NCBI RefSeq assembly: GCF_026183695.1
Contig: NZ_JAPFRD010000005.1
Location: 266,014-330,013, forward strand
Source: Alteromonas aquimaris
GTDB lineage: Bacteria; Pseudomonadota; Gammaproteobacteria; Enterobacterales; Alteromonadaceae
Length of the DNA: 64,000 nucleotides
Direction: 5' to 3'
Below are positions 45,919-54,758 of this stretch, in pieces; the first letter of the stretch is position 1; the number at the start of each line of letters is the position of its first letter. Both the position numbers and the translations under genes were made by a program. The notes beneath the pieces were generated by a model. That model searched no databases. It saw only the letters and a program-made list of their open reading frames with translations, and was not told the origin of the DNA.

Positions 45919-47019
45919 TTATTTGATCCGCACAGTAGCTTCATGTGGCAACAGGCTAAAACTAATAAACTCAAAGGCTAATCCTGAACTGTCAATAAAT
46001 TCATAGAAAGCTTTAAATTCATGCTGCTGGTATTCGGGATACCCCAAAAATTCATCAAAAACAATAATGGTCCCCGATTGAATTAAATTGCCCAGACAAT
46101 CGAAGATGGTTTTTGTTGAACTATAGATATCACAATCGATATGCAGCAGTTTGATGGGCATAGACTGCGTCTTTGCATACTCTGGCAGAGTGTCTTCGAA
46201 CCACCCTTGATGCAAGGTCACGTGGCTGGCAACGTTTGGTAATTGCCCCCCGGTTGAATAACTTCCCTCTGCTTCATCGGCTTTCCATTTTTCGGGTAGC
46301 CCATCGAAACTATCGAAACCGTCAATTGCTCCAGAATATTCAGCGGCTAAAAAATTAATTGAGCGGCCATAGTAAACACCGCATTCTATTACACTCCCAT
46401 CTAATTTGGCGTGCTTAAGCGCGAGCGACAAGTTTTCTAAAGTCGAGCTGGTTACTTTTATCTTCGGATTTGCGTCTATCTGTTGGGCGATAAAGTCAAT
46501 TGATAGTCGATGACTTTGCGTTCGAGCGTCTTGTGGCAAGTGGCTTCGTAACGCATTTGCTTGGGTTGAGTGCGTTAGAGTATAAAAGGCATAAAGCGTG
46601 ATCAAGATATTTGGGTCACTGGGGTTATGCTGAAATGCTCTTTCCACCGTCTTAATTGCCGTTTCATGACGCTGCTCACAAAACTGCAACAGACCGAGAT
46701 TCACGGCGGCATTGGCAAAACCCGGTTGAGCCATATTAATACGCACCAACAACTGCTTAGCTTTTTCAATCAACCCAAGCATGATATATGCGTTGGCAAG
46801 ACTCATCGCGTGCATCAGTGACGATTCTTTAGTAAAAGCTGATTCAAACGCCTGTAAGGCTGGTGGATATTCGCCTAGTTTCCACAGGCACCGAGCAATG
46901 TTCCACTGAATGTGTGCACTGCTATCATTCATGGACTGATAAAGCGCTAATGCCGCCTGAAAATCTTCATTGTTGTAGAGAGTTTCAGCTTGTCGAATTG
47001 GATCTAGCATGTCAATCAT
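45919..47019 (-). CDS. TPR protein fused to TylF-like methyltransferase
   Basis: About 366 residues from ATG 47019 (AAGGA just upstream; ATG 47010 is an alternative). The N-terminal half (about 1-160) is tetratricopeptide repeats (AETLYNNEDFQAALALYQSM; AIKTVERAFQHNPSDPNILI). The C-terminal half matches the TylF/macrocin O-methyltransferase family: GSVIECGVYYGRSINFLA (SAM motif I), DGFDSFDGLPEKW, LLHIDCDIYSSTK and IIVFDEFLGYPEY. It probably methylates a sugar or glycan moiety; the TPR part may bind a partner. No sugar-synthesis genes are near. Confidence 0.82.
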   Translation of the reverse strand: MIDMLDPIRQAETLYNNEDFQAALALYQSMNDSSAHIQWNIARCLWKLGEYPPALQAFESAFTKESSLMHAMSLANAYIMLGLIEKAKQLLVRINMAQPGFANAAVNLGLLQFCEQRHETAIKTVERAFQHNPSDPNILITLYAFYTLTHSTQANALRSHLPQDARTQSHRLSIDFIAQQIDANPKIKVTSSTLENLSLALKHAKLDGSVIECGVYYGRSINFLAAEYSGAIDGFDSFDGLPEKWKADEAEGSYSTGGQLPNVASHVTLHQGWFEDTLPEYAKTQSMPIKLLHIDCDIYSSTKTIFDCLGNLIQSGTIIVFDEFLGYPEYQQHEFKAFYEFIDSSGLAFEFISFSLLPHEATVRIK

Positions 47020-47102
47020 ATTCCTTGTCGCGAGATAAGTGCAGACTTCGTTACCCACAACAAAGGCGTAAAAACGCCTTAATTCAGTGTGGATGCAGTT
47101 AG

Positions 47103-47500
47103 CTAAGCGAGCTCTGCGAGGCACAGTCCATCATAAACTTGTTGACCCTGGGCGTTCACCCGTTCTTCAATCAATTCATTCTGATGACCAGCTATGTATA
47201 AACCATCAACATGGTCATCATCTGCCATACCTTTAGATGCTTCAATATCATAACCGCCTATTGGCCAATGGCCAACGATAATTGCACCTGTAGGTTCAAA
47301 GAGATCCCGGATCATACCCTTGGCATCTAACAAGTATTCGGCTTAGTCTTCTAGATTACTTCTGCCAAAAATCGCAATCAGCTTATCCTGAAAATTGATT
47401 TCCTTTAATTCAGGGAAAAAGTCATCCCAGTCGCACCGAAATTTGCCGTAATACTACGGTGGAATTCCGAAAATCAACAGCCGCAATTCTGCAATTTACT
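47103..47500 (-). pseudogene. fldA: Flavodoxin pseudogene, C-terminal two thirds
   Basis: The minus strand matches flavodoxin I: FGIPP-stop-YYGKF, DWDDFFPELKEINFQDKLIA, IFGRSNLED-stop-AEYLLDA, GAIIVGHWPIGGYDIEASKG, MADDDHVDGLYI, and the ending QVYDGLCLAELA. A TAG at 47454-47456 replaces the Trp of the PTWYYG flavin-loop motif, and a TAA at 47343-47345 replaces a Tyr. The 5' part is missing and the sequence abuts an IS982-type remnant. It is clearly dead. Confidence 0.85.
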
Positions 47501-47529
47501 CTTAACTACTTATCGCAATGGGGCAGAAA

Positions 47530-47803
47530 CTTTTCAGGCCTAGAGGCGGTATTCTAGTTGGCGGGGGGAGTTTGACCGCAAAATATTCCCTAAAATGATT
47601 AATGGTGACACTTAATTTGAAGCCAAAAAATTAACCCATTGTTCCGCGTCCCCCGTGTCAATGCCTTCCAACACGTTGATTCGGGTAATGCGAAAATTAA
47701 TGCAAATTCGGAGTGTGGTAGAATCGAAGAACTTTATATCCGTCAGCTTTCTCGTGATGTGTGTGAAGTAGATACATAGAGAAATCAGTATTGAGGGCAC
47801 CAC
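47530..47803 (-). pseudogene. IS982-family transposase fragment
   Basis: The minus strand reads VPSILISLCIYFTHITRKLT, DIKFFDSTTLRICINFRITR, a degenerate ISR-like stretch, and after a one-base shift FFGFKLSVTINHF and AVKL. This matches the core of IS982 transposases, where IDSTxLxVCHNxRIxRH, GWFFGFKLHLVIN and AVKLTxxNxDDRTPL are typical. The catalytic Asp of FFDST remains, but the gene lacks both ends and the CHN motif has decayed to CIN. No inverted ends were recognised. Confidence 0.75.
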
Positions 47804-48149
47804 ATTCCGAAAGCAAACTGAGTTTTATAATGTGGGAAAACCATGAGCGTCGGCCCGTGAGATAACACCCGTAGAGTATTATAAAGTGTCGTTGCTGATC
47901 ATTTAAAACCGGGTGAAAATCATAATCGTCTCACTCAGGCTCATAGGGATTTCGCTTAGACGCTCAAAAGCATCATAGCTAGTGAGCTGCTTTTGTCATT
48001 GAGGGGCGAAACTCTGGCCAAATTTTCGACCTTACAGAATAATCCACCTAATTCCTTCATGCCTTTTTCTTTTGTATCCACATGTTTCTTGGTTGAACGA
48101 TCGGAGCTTAGTGCAAGCGTTTCGCTCAAATGCTTAAAGCGAGTTCAGG
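47804..48149. other. Non-coding stretch left of the nth remnant
   Basis: About 350 nt with no supported gene. It would have been downstream of the oldest displaced nth 3' end. Confidence 0.4.
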
Positions 48150-48393
48150 CTACTCAGTCTTTTCCTTAAACACGCATGATTTTTCTATAGTATCTGAACC
48201 ACAGCGTAGTTTAGGCGCAATACACGTAGTGCGGCCGTGCAAAGTTAGCCAGTGATGAACGTCCACCTTACGCTTAGTAGATACCACTTTAAGCAGTTTT
48301 GCTCTACTTGAACAGCGTTTTTATCTATCGCAAGTTTAGTGCGGAAACAGACCCGAAAAATGTGGGGATTTATAACAATGGTAGGCCAGCCGA
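48150..48393 (-). pseudogene. nth: Displaced nth 3' end, copy 1 (most decayed)
   Basis: The minus strand reads GWPTIVINPHIFRVCFRTKL, AIDKNAVQVEQ, then in a shifted frame VHHWLTLHGRTTCIAPKLRC and KSCVFKEKTE followed by a stop. This parallels the last ~81 residues of the functional Nth at 56995-57627. The catalytic Asp of VDTHIF is Asn here and one of four Fe-S Cys has become Asp. Homology ends abruptly at the codons for Gly-Trp-Pro, as in copies 2 and 3. Confidence 0.88.
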
Positions 48394-48642
48394 TATATTT
48401 TGATGCTAGATGTTGAACCTGGCGCAAGAAATTGAATCTACTCGATGGGGCGCTTTGTGCCGTAAGTGGAACGTCAATGTGAGGATTGTTAGTTCAGGAA
48501 GCGGGCTGTCATAAAGTACAATTTGGCCGTAGCATTATAATTTCAAAAGTATGGAAATGGTGCCCCTCAGCGCAATAGCTTATGCAGAGTTCAGATGATT
48601 TTGCCAAGTAAACTCTCCAAGCCAGGGCTAAGATAGCAACCA

Positions 48643-49818
48643 TCAATTAGCAACGGCCAGATTAACTAGCTCTTCATAAACTGGAAACGGCCAGATAGAA
48701 CGGTTGCTAAAAGCTATTACAACCACCCCTAGTTTTGGTATTCGCCAAAAGGTTGAAGTTGATCCCCAACCGGCCCCCCCATGTCCCACAACTGTATAGG
48801 TTACTTGATTGTTACTGCTAACTATTTTCCAGCTTGCTAAACCATAGCCGTAGCCGAGCTGATTAAGTCGGCCATAGTGTTCTTCAATCCATGGCTCAAA
48901 AATCCGCGCTTTGCCCATTTTGTTCTGTAATGCTAGGGGTAATAATATTTCATTACGTAAGGCAATATCGAGTTTAAGCATATCCCGCGGTGTACTATAA
49001 GCATAACCGTCTGAATAATTAGAATGATCAAAGGGCACGTGTAGAAGCTTCGATTCATCTGATTCGTATGAAGTGGCAAATCTTGGAACAACCTCTTTAT
49101 TTTGCAAACATCCACTTTCGTGCATATTGGCTGGCGCAAATACACGGCTTTTCAACACCTGACAAAATGGTTTACCGGTAACAGACTCAATAACTAAACC
49201 TAAAACTACGAATCCGGTGTTGCTGTAATAACTCGAAGTGCCTGGTTTAAACTTTTGTGGTCGTGATGTCATATTCTTAACAATGGTGCGAGGTGGTACG
49301 AAGTGGTTGCCATATAGTCGAAGGTATTCTTGATCTGATAAATCGTAAACATGATCGGCAAGGCCTGCGCGATGACTAAGAAGATGCTCTATTGTTATGC
49401 TTGGATTTAATCCTAAATTCTCTTCACGCAAATAAAGATTCGCTGGTTTTGCCAGCTCAATATCTCCAGATGCAACAAGCTGATTGATTACTATTGAAGT
49501 TAAATATTTAGTAATGGATGCCAACGGATATTTAATATCAGTTGCATTAGGAATACCCCAGGTCGAATTAGCTAAGCCAACACCAGCTTCATAAATAATT
49601 TCTCCATTTTTGGCAACCAGTACGGCGCCATGGAACTCACCTTCGTGGTATTTTTCTTGAACGTACTTGGCTATCTGCTGCTGCACATTATCATTTACAG
49701 AGTCAGCAAATGCTAAGTTCGCAAGCAATAATACCCAACAACATTTGAATATAATAAGCGTTCGAAATAGCGCACTAGCAGAACAAAAGCTCTGCCTTAA
49801 GACAGTACTAGCCGGCAT
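48643..49818 (-). CDS. Serine hydrolase, beta-lactamase/class C family
   Basis: About 391 residues from ATG 49818, chosen because AAGGA lies 7 nt upstream. A long signal peptide (MPASTVLRQSFCSASALF to VLLLANLAFA) is followed by the serine-hydrolase fold. S-x-x-K is in LASITKYLTS, Y-x-N in SSYYSNTGFV, and the third motif is GHGGAGWG. Members include penicillin-binding esterases and D-aminopeptidases; true beta-lactamase activity cannot be claimed. It is the cargo of the interval between nth copies 1 and 2. Confidence 0.88.
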   Translation of the reverse strand: MPASTVLRQSFCSASALFRTLIIFKCCWVLLLANLAFADSVNDNVQQQIAKYVQEKYHEGEFHGAVLVAKNGEIIYEAGVGLANSTWGIPNATDIKYPLASITKYLTSIVINQLVASGDIELAKPANLYLREENLGLNPSITIEHLLSHRAGLADHVYDLSDQEYLRLYGNHFVPPRTIVKNMTSRPQKFKPGTSSYYSNTGFVVLGLVIESVTGKPFCQVLKSRVFAPANMHESGCLQNKEVVPRFATSYESDESKLLHVPFDHSNYSDGYAYSTPRDMLKLDIALRNEILLPLALQNKMGKARIFEPWIEEHYGRLNQLGYGYGLASWKIVSSNNQVTYTVVGHGGAGWGSTSTFWRIPKLGVVVIAFSNRSIWPFPVYEELVNLAVAN

Positions 49819-50070
49819 GCATTTTTCCTTTAGCATTGATGATTTTTTGTGCAAAAATAGATTAGGTAAGTCGTAACAACATAGAGCACCATACAACTTG
49901 TCTGCTCTATCTAAAAAATGCCTCTAAAGTAACAAATCACTGTTTAAGAATTATTTGATACCTTAAAATTAAAATAGTATGCACTAAAGCCAAAATCCAC
50001 TATATGTGCAGACATGATGATTTTTATCAGAAACGGTAATAAGTCGTGCATGCCCGAGTTAATCTATTGT

Positions 50071-50102
50071 CAGCCCCCAAGTTTTATTAAACTTGGGGGC
50101 TG
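50071..50102. repeat. 14-bp perfect hairpin
   Basis: CAGCCCCCAAGTTT/AAACTTGGGGGCTG with a TATT loop. There is no T-run on either side. It lies between the serine hydrolase and a minus-strand remnant, inside module 1. It may be a terminator or part of the mobile module. Confidence 0.75.
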
Positions 50103-50172
50103 ATCGTCGAGACAGTTTTCAACCTCTATCGTTGACGTAAATGTTTTGTCTATAGCTCGTTTAATCAAATAT

Positions 50173-50433
50173 TTATTCTAGGTAATTGGCGAGCATTGAG
50201 CTAAGACTGTAAACAAATTTCTCCATAATGTCGGTATGGGAGGCTTTCACCAGTACGATTGTGATTTGACCGCGACCTTGGGTGTTCATGCCTATTTGAA
50301 TCAGCATATGAAAGAGGATACTTAAATTCTGAACTTCTACAAAGTAATGAAAACACGCTGAATATATGTCGCTAGACCGGTATAGGTTGTTTTTGCTATA
50401 CCTCGCATGATGTGCAATATCCATCGAGATCAT
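50173..50433 (-). pseudogene. Unrecognised small frame, possibly the 3' part of a broken gene
   Basis: 86 codons (ISMDIAHHARYSKNNLYRSS ... MEKFVYSLSSMLANYLE). The same frame continues upstream across one stop codon near 50460 into coding-like GTGFTYFALIITDEICQSIP, suggesting a gene interrupted by a nonsense mutation. No family recognised. Confidence 0.35.
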
Positions 50434-50555
50434 TCGATGAATGTCTGCATATTCTTACGGAATCGACTGGCATATTTCGTCAGTAATAATCAACGCGAAA
50501 TAGGTAAACCCCGTACCCTTTGACAGTCAGCTACTAGTTTGTAGTTCACCTCAGT

Positions 50556-50800
50556 CTATTCTGGTTTATCTTTAAACTCGCATAAGTCTTCGATCAAACA
50601 AGAACCCCAGCGGGGTTTACGCGCAATGCACATATGGTGCCTGTGCAATATTAGCATTGATGCACATCGACCTTAAATTCTGCTGGCACGACTTTACGCA
50701 GCTTCTGTTCGCGCTGGTAAACATATTTATCCATTGCCCGCTTAGTATGGTAAGTCACACGATAGCTGTGGGTGCCTACGCCGATAGTAGGCCAGCCAAA
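50556..50800 (-). pseudogene. nth: Displaced nth 3' end, copy 2
   Basis: The minus strand reads FGWPTIGVGTHSYRV, REQKLRKVVPAEFKVDVH, then after a stop and frameshift CIARKPRWGSCLIEDLCEFK and DKPE-stop. One Fe-S Cys is Trp here. Homology to nth begins exactly at Phe-Gly-Trp-Pro and ends at the stop codon. On the other side of the breakpoint lies AATTATCT, nearly the same as at copy 3. Confidence 0.92.
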
Positions 50801-51086
50801 AGATAATTAAAATTGATATGGAAAAAAGTGAACAATTTATGTCTGCTCAGTGCTATAACCGGTCATCGGTTAAAGCACAGGAAAGTTTCAAATAACAAAC
50901 TAAAGCAGACATTTAAGTCCCCATTCAAAAAGATGTTTGTGCGATTTAAATCTATCAAACACCCACTCGGATATTATTGAGCCTTCTCAGTAATATCCTC
51001 TATGGAAAATAATTTAGTGTTCAAGTGCTTTCTAACTAACTTTTTATATAGTAGATTGCGTCAATTAATAGAGCTCGCGTGTTACT
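50801..51086. other. AT-rich junction region right of nth copy 2
   Basis: Starts with AGATAATTAAAATTGAT, the putative element end, followed by AT-rich sequence without a supported gene up to the ATPase remnant. Confidence 0.45.
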
Positions 51087-51526
51087 GTGACTTCTACATG
51101 TTGGTGTGCTGAAAGTTTTTTAATCCATGCATCATGCATAGATGATGTTGGTTATTTAGCTGGATTTGGGAATAAATCGCTTCATGCAAGGTCGCATGGA
51201 GAATCATTTATGTTATTGCGCTTAAGTAAATTGCGTGGAAATAGCTTATTTATGCTGAATGAGCCATAGGCAGCACTTTCACCACTATGTCAACTGGCTC
51301 CTCTTGCTGCAATTCATGAGTTTGTTAATGATGAGTCGCAGTTCATCGTTGCTACGCATTCGCAAATGCTTCTTGCATATCCGAATACTAAGACTTTAAA
51401 ATTTAATGAATCTGGTACATTAGAAATATACATGAAGAAACCGAGCACTACATAGTGACAGGAGGTTTCTTCAATAATTATCCTCGTAGAAGAGAGCAGT
51501 TGTTGAGTGATGATTACTTCGCCTAA
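51087..51526 (+). pseudogene. AAA/ABC-type ATPase remnant in an integron cassette
   Basis: The plus strand reads AESFLIHASCIDDVGYL, GNKSLHARSHGESFMLL, LFMLNEP-stop-AALSP, then QFIVATHSQMLLAYP and, in a shifted frame, TEHYIVTGGFFNNYPRR ending in YFA-stop. This is the C-terminal half of a predicted COG3910-type ATPase: signature HGES, Walker B LDEPEAALSP, and the H-loop ATHS. A TAG sits where Glu follows DEP, and there is a frameshift near 51450. The stop codon lies inside the GCCTAAC of the attC site, as in integron cassettes. Confidence 0.82.
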
Positions 51527-51604
51527 CAAGTGTGTTAAACACGTTCGCTGCGCTCACTGGATTGCCGCGCAATTGCGCGGCAGCCGTTTTCACTGGCGTT
51601 AGGG
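51521..51604 (+). other. attC: Integron attC recombination site
   Basis: 84 bp bounded by GCCTAAC (51521-51527, RYYYAAC core) and GTTAGGG (51598-51604, GTTRRRY-like). The interior is imperfectly palindromic (AACAAGTGTGTTAAACACGT; GCCGCGCAATTGCGCGGC). The core boxes, size, folding and position right at a gene stop are diagnostic of a cassette attC. No integrase or second attC was found in the window. Confidence 0.88.
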
Positions 51605-51614
51605 GTAGGACCAA

Positions 51615-54600
51615 TTGACAATAGAAACACCACACTTTCTGGTTGGCGGCGGTGAAATGGGTGCGCGATTGCGGGCCTTTGCCTGGGAACAGACGCCCCT
51701 TGGTCCATCGGCAGCCTGGCCGTCGTCACTGAAGACGTTGGTGGGGATCATGTTGGCGTCAAACCAACCGATGTTTGTAGCGTGGGGTGCCACGCGCACT
51801 CTTATCTATAATGACTACTACGCTGAAATCCTCGGAAACAAGCATCCAGATGCGCTTGGCCGGGATTTCTTAGAAGTCTGGTACGAGATCCGGGAGCAAC
51901 TTCAGCCGATAGTATCTTCTGCTCTGAGAGGCGAGCCAGTGCAGATGCAGGACATCCCATTGATGGTGCAACGGCACGGCTATCCGGAACAGACTCATTT
52001 TTCCTTCTTCTATTCTCCAGTGCGAGGGGAAGCTCTGGAAGTCGAAGGATTGTTCTGCGCGTGTACGGAGATTACCGCCCAGGTGCTGACCGAGCAGCGG
52101 TTGGCCGAAAGCGAGGCACGGCATCGCGGGGTGCTGACTAACATGGACGAGGCATTCCTGCTGCTGGGACCTGATTTCCGTGTACTGGAAGCCAATGATG
52201 CCGCTTCGCGCCTGATTAAAACGCCGGGTGATATGATCGGCGAGGACTTCGGGAGCCTGTTCTCGGAAGGCGGGCAGGCCTCAGTCTACTCAATGTGCCA
52301 ACGCGTCAGTGTCAGTGGTACACCGGAGCGGCACGATTATTCCCACGTTTCAGCCGAACAGGGATTGTGCTGGTATGAAGCGCGCGCCTATATGGTCGAC
52401 GCCGGTCTGGCCGTATTTGTACGCGATATCACCGAGCATAAGAAAATGGCTGCAGATGCTGCGGATGCGGCCGAACGAGTGCAACTCGCGTTGGACGCGG
52501 GCGCCATCGTTGGGACCTGGGTCTGGACGATACCGGACAATCGCTTTATTGCAGACGCCCGCTTCGCCGCCAGCTTCGGACTCAACGAGGCGTTGTGTAA
52601 GTCGGGCCTCCCACTGGAACTCGTTATGGAATCCATTTATACAGATGATCGCGACCGAGTCTCGGCGGCGATCGAGGAAGTGATGGGACGGGGGGGCGCA
52701 TACAGGTGCGAATATAGGGTCTGGCACAGGGATGGTACCCTCCGCTGGGTCGAAGCCAACGGCAGAGTAGAGCTAGACCCCGATGGTAAGGCGGTCCGTT
52801 TCCCGGGAGTGCTGCTAGACATTGAAGACCGGCGACGCATGGAAGCCGAACGCGACCAAGCCGGCATGCTGCTGCGTATGTTTACCGATGCGGTACCCGG
52901 GGTGGTTTATGCAAAGGACCGTGCCGGCCGATTCATGGTTGCCAACCGCGGAGTGGCGGAACTGCTGGGACTGCCCCCAGAGGAGTTCCTCGGTCGCACG
53001 GATGAAGACGTACTCGCAGACAGCGTTCAGAGCGCGGCGATTATGGCCACTGACCGCCGCATCATGGATTCCGGCGTGGGCGAGCAAGTCGAGGAAGAGG
53101 TTATGCTATCCGATGGGACCCCGGCCATCTGGCTATCGAACAAGGCACCGTGGCGTGATGAAGACGGGAACATTCTGGGTTTGATCGGTTCGTCCGTCGA
53201 TATTACGGATCGCAAACGCATGGAAAACGCATTGCGCGTGTCTGAACAGCGCTTTGCACTGGCCATGGACGTGGCCCAATTCGGTACCTGGGTCTGGGAC
53301 GTGCAAACCGGCGACGTCCGTATGGATCCGCGATGTAGGCAGATTGTTGGTGCTGCACCTGATGATGCGGTCGTAACCTTGGACGTCCTGGCCCAGCGCA
53401 TCCATTCCGAGGACTGGCCGCGGGTTGAGGCTGCCCTCCAACGTGCGCTTCGACCCGGTTCCGGTGGCAGCTATACCGAAGAGTTCCGATGGATCCACGC
53501 CGATGGTCAAGTGGTGTGGACGATGTCGCGCGGACAGGTATTGTTTGAAGGAGACGCGCCGGACGCCAGACCATTGTCGATGATCGGAACGGTGCTCGAT
53601 ATCACAGAACGTCGGCGGATGGTTGAGAGTCTTGAGCAGGCGGATCGCCGCAAGGACGAGTTCCTCGCCATGCTCGCACACGAGCTGCGCAACCCTCTCG
53701 CGCCCATCGGGACTGCAGCTAGTTTGCTTAAGATAGCACCTGTGGATAATGAAGCGCAGGTGCGGGAGATTGGGGGAGTCATCACGCGCCAGGTCGCGCA
53801 TATGACCGAGCTTGTGGACGACCTTCTGGACGTTTCGAGGGTCACGCGGGGCCTAGTGGAATTTGCCCGTGAGCCAGTGGACATACGTGCGGTATTGGAT
53901 GCTGCAGTAGAGCAGGCCCAGCCCTTGATCGCTGCGCGCGGGCATGCCCTGACGACGCAATTCCCGGATACGGCGCTGGTTATCGGCGACCGCCACCGGC
54001 TGGTTCAGGTGGTGGCGAATCTGCTCAACAACGCTGCCAAGTACACGCCAGCTAACGGTCGGTTGCAAATGTCGGTACAGGTCCAAAATGGAAAGGTGCA
54101 GCTGCGTGTCACTGACAACGGCATTGGTATGGACGAAGCATTGTTGCCAACGGTGTTCGACCTGTTCGCGCAGGGTAAACGCGCCCCAGATCGCTCCCAA
54201 GGGGGCCTGGGAATCGGCTTGGCTCTAGTGCGCAGTATTGTGGAGCAGCATGGAGGTAGTGTTGCGGCCACAAGCCCTGGACTCAATCTGGGCAGCACCT
54301 TCACGATTACGTTGCCATTGGCGGCAACTGATGAGGTGCTAGTGCCAGCGCCATCTGTCACCACTGGTGCGAGTACAGCGTTGAAAATCCTTGTGGTCGA
54401 CGACAACCAGGATGCGGCGGAGTTGCTCGCTATCCTGCTGGATGCACTGGGCCATGACGCGGAAATCGCCGACAATGGTACTCGCGCTCTGGCCATCGTG
54501 CGGGCCGAACCACGTTGGGACGTGTTCATCTTGGACATTGGCCTCCCCGACATGACAGGGTATGAACTCGCGCGGCAACTCAAGACGGCTGCGGATTGTT

Positions 54601-54758
54601 CAACCTATATCGCGCTGACAGGCTATGACCAGTCCAGCGATCGCCAGAAGTCAAGGGCCGCGGGGTTTGATCACCACCTGGCTAAGCCCGCTGACTTCGA
54701 CCAATTGCAGCAAATCCTGAATGGAATTGACTCCGTAAAACGTAAAAAAGGTAAATAG
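51615..54758 (+). CDS. Multi-PAS hybrid sensor histidine kinase
   Basis: 1047 residues. Several PAS/PAC sensor domains occupy about 1-660 (repeated DITDRKRME-type ends). The HisKA phospho-acceptor is DEFLAMLAHELRNPLAPI (about 675). The HATPase has NLLNNAAKYTPANG, DNGIGMDEA and GGLGIGLALVRSIVEQHGGS. A C-terminal receiver has ILVVDDNQD and phospho-Asp in FILDIGLPDMTGY. No membrane helix is evident, so it is probably cytosolic. It starts at TTG 10 nt after the attC. Its codons are strikingly GC-rich compared with all neighbours, so it was acquired. No HTH output is attached. Confidence 0.9.
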   Translation: MTIETPHFLVGGGEMGARLRAFAWEQTPLGPSAAWPSSLKTLVGIMLASNQPMFVAWGATRTLIYNDYYAEILGNKHPDALGRDFLEVWYEIREQLQPIVSSALRGEPVQMQDIPLMVQRHGYPEQTHFSFFYSPVRGEALEVEGLFCACTEITAQVLTEQRLAESEARHRGVLTNMDEAFLLLGPDFRVLEANDAASRLIKTPGDMIGEDFGSLFSEGGQASVYSMCQRVSVSGTPERHDYSHVSAEQGLCWYEARAYMVDAGLAVFVRDITEHKKMAADAADAAERVQLALDAGAIVGTWVWTIPDNRFIADARFAASFGLNEALCKSGLPLELVMESIYTDDRDRVSAAIEEVMGRGGAYRCEYRVWHRDGTLRWVEANGRVELDPDGKAVRFPGVLLDIEDRRRMEAERDQAGMLLRMFTDAVPGVVYAKDRAGRFMVANRGVAELLGLPPEEFLGRTDEDVLADSVQSAAIMATDRRIMDSGVGEQVEEEVMLSDGTPAIWLSNKAPWRDEDGNILGLIGSSVDITDRKRMENALRVSEQRFALAMDVAQFGTWVWDVQTGDVRMDPRCRQIVGAAPDDAVVTLDVLAQRIHSEDWPRVEAALQRALRPGSGGSYTEEFRWIHADGQVVWTMSRGQVLFEGDAPDARPLSMIGTVLDITERRRMVESLEQADRRKDEFLAMLAHELRNPLAPIGTAASLLKIAPVDNEAQVREIGGVITRQVAHMTELVDDLLDVSRVTRGLVEFAREPVDIRAVLDAAVEQAQPLIAARGHALTTQFPDTALVIGDRHRLVQVVANLLNNAAKYTPANGRLQMSVQVQNGKVQLRVTDNGIGMDEALLPTVFDLFAQGKRAPDRSQGGLGIGLALVRSIVEQHGGSVAATSPGLNLGSTFTITLPLAATDEVLVPAPSVTTGASTALKILVVDDNQDAAELLAILLDALGHDAEIADNGTRALAIVRAEPRWDVFILDIGLPDMTGYELARQLKTAADCSTYIALTGYDQSSDRQKSRAAGFDHHLAKPADFDQLQQILNGIDSVKRKKGK

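Noticed and set aside
52309..54583. Several long alternative frames on both strands over the hybrid kinase gene
   Set aside because: Expected in GC-rich coding DNA; the kinase frame has all the conserved domain motifs.
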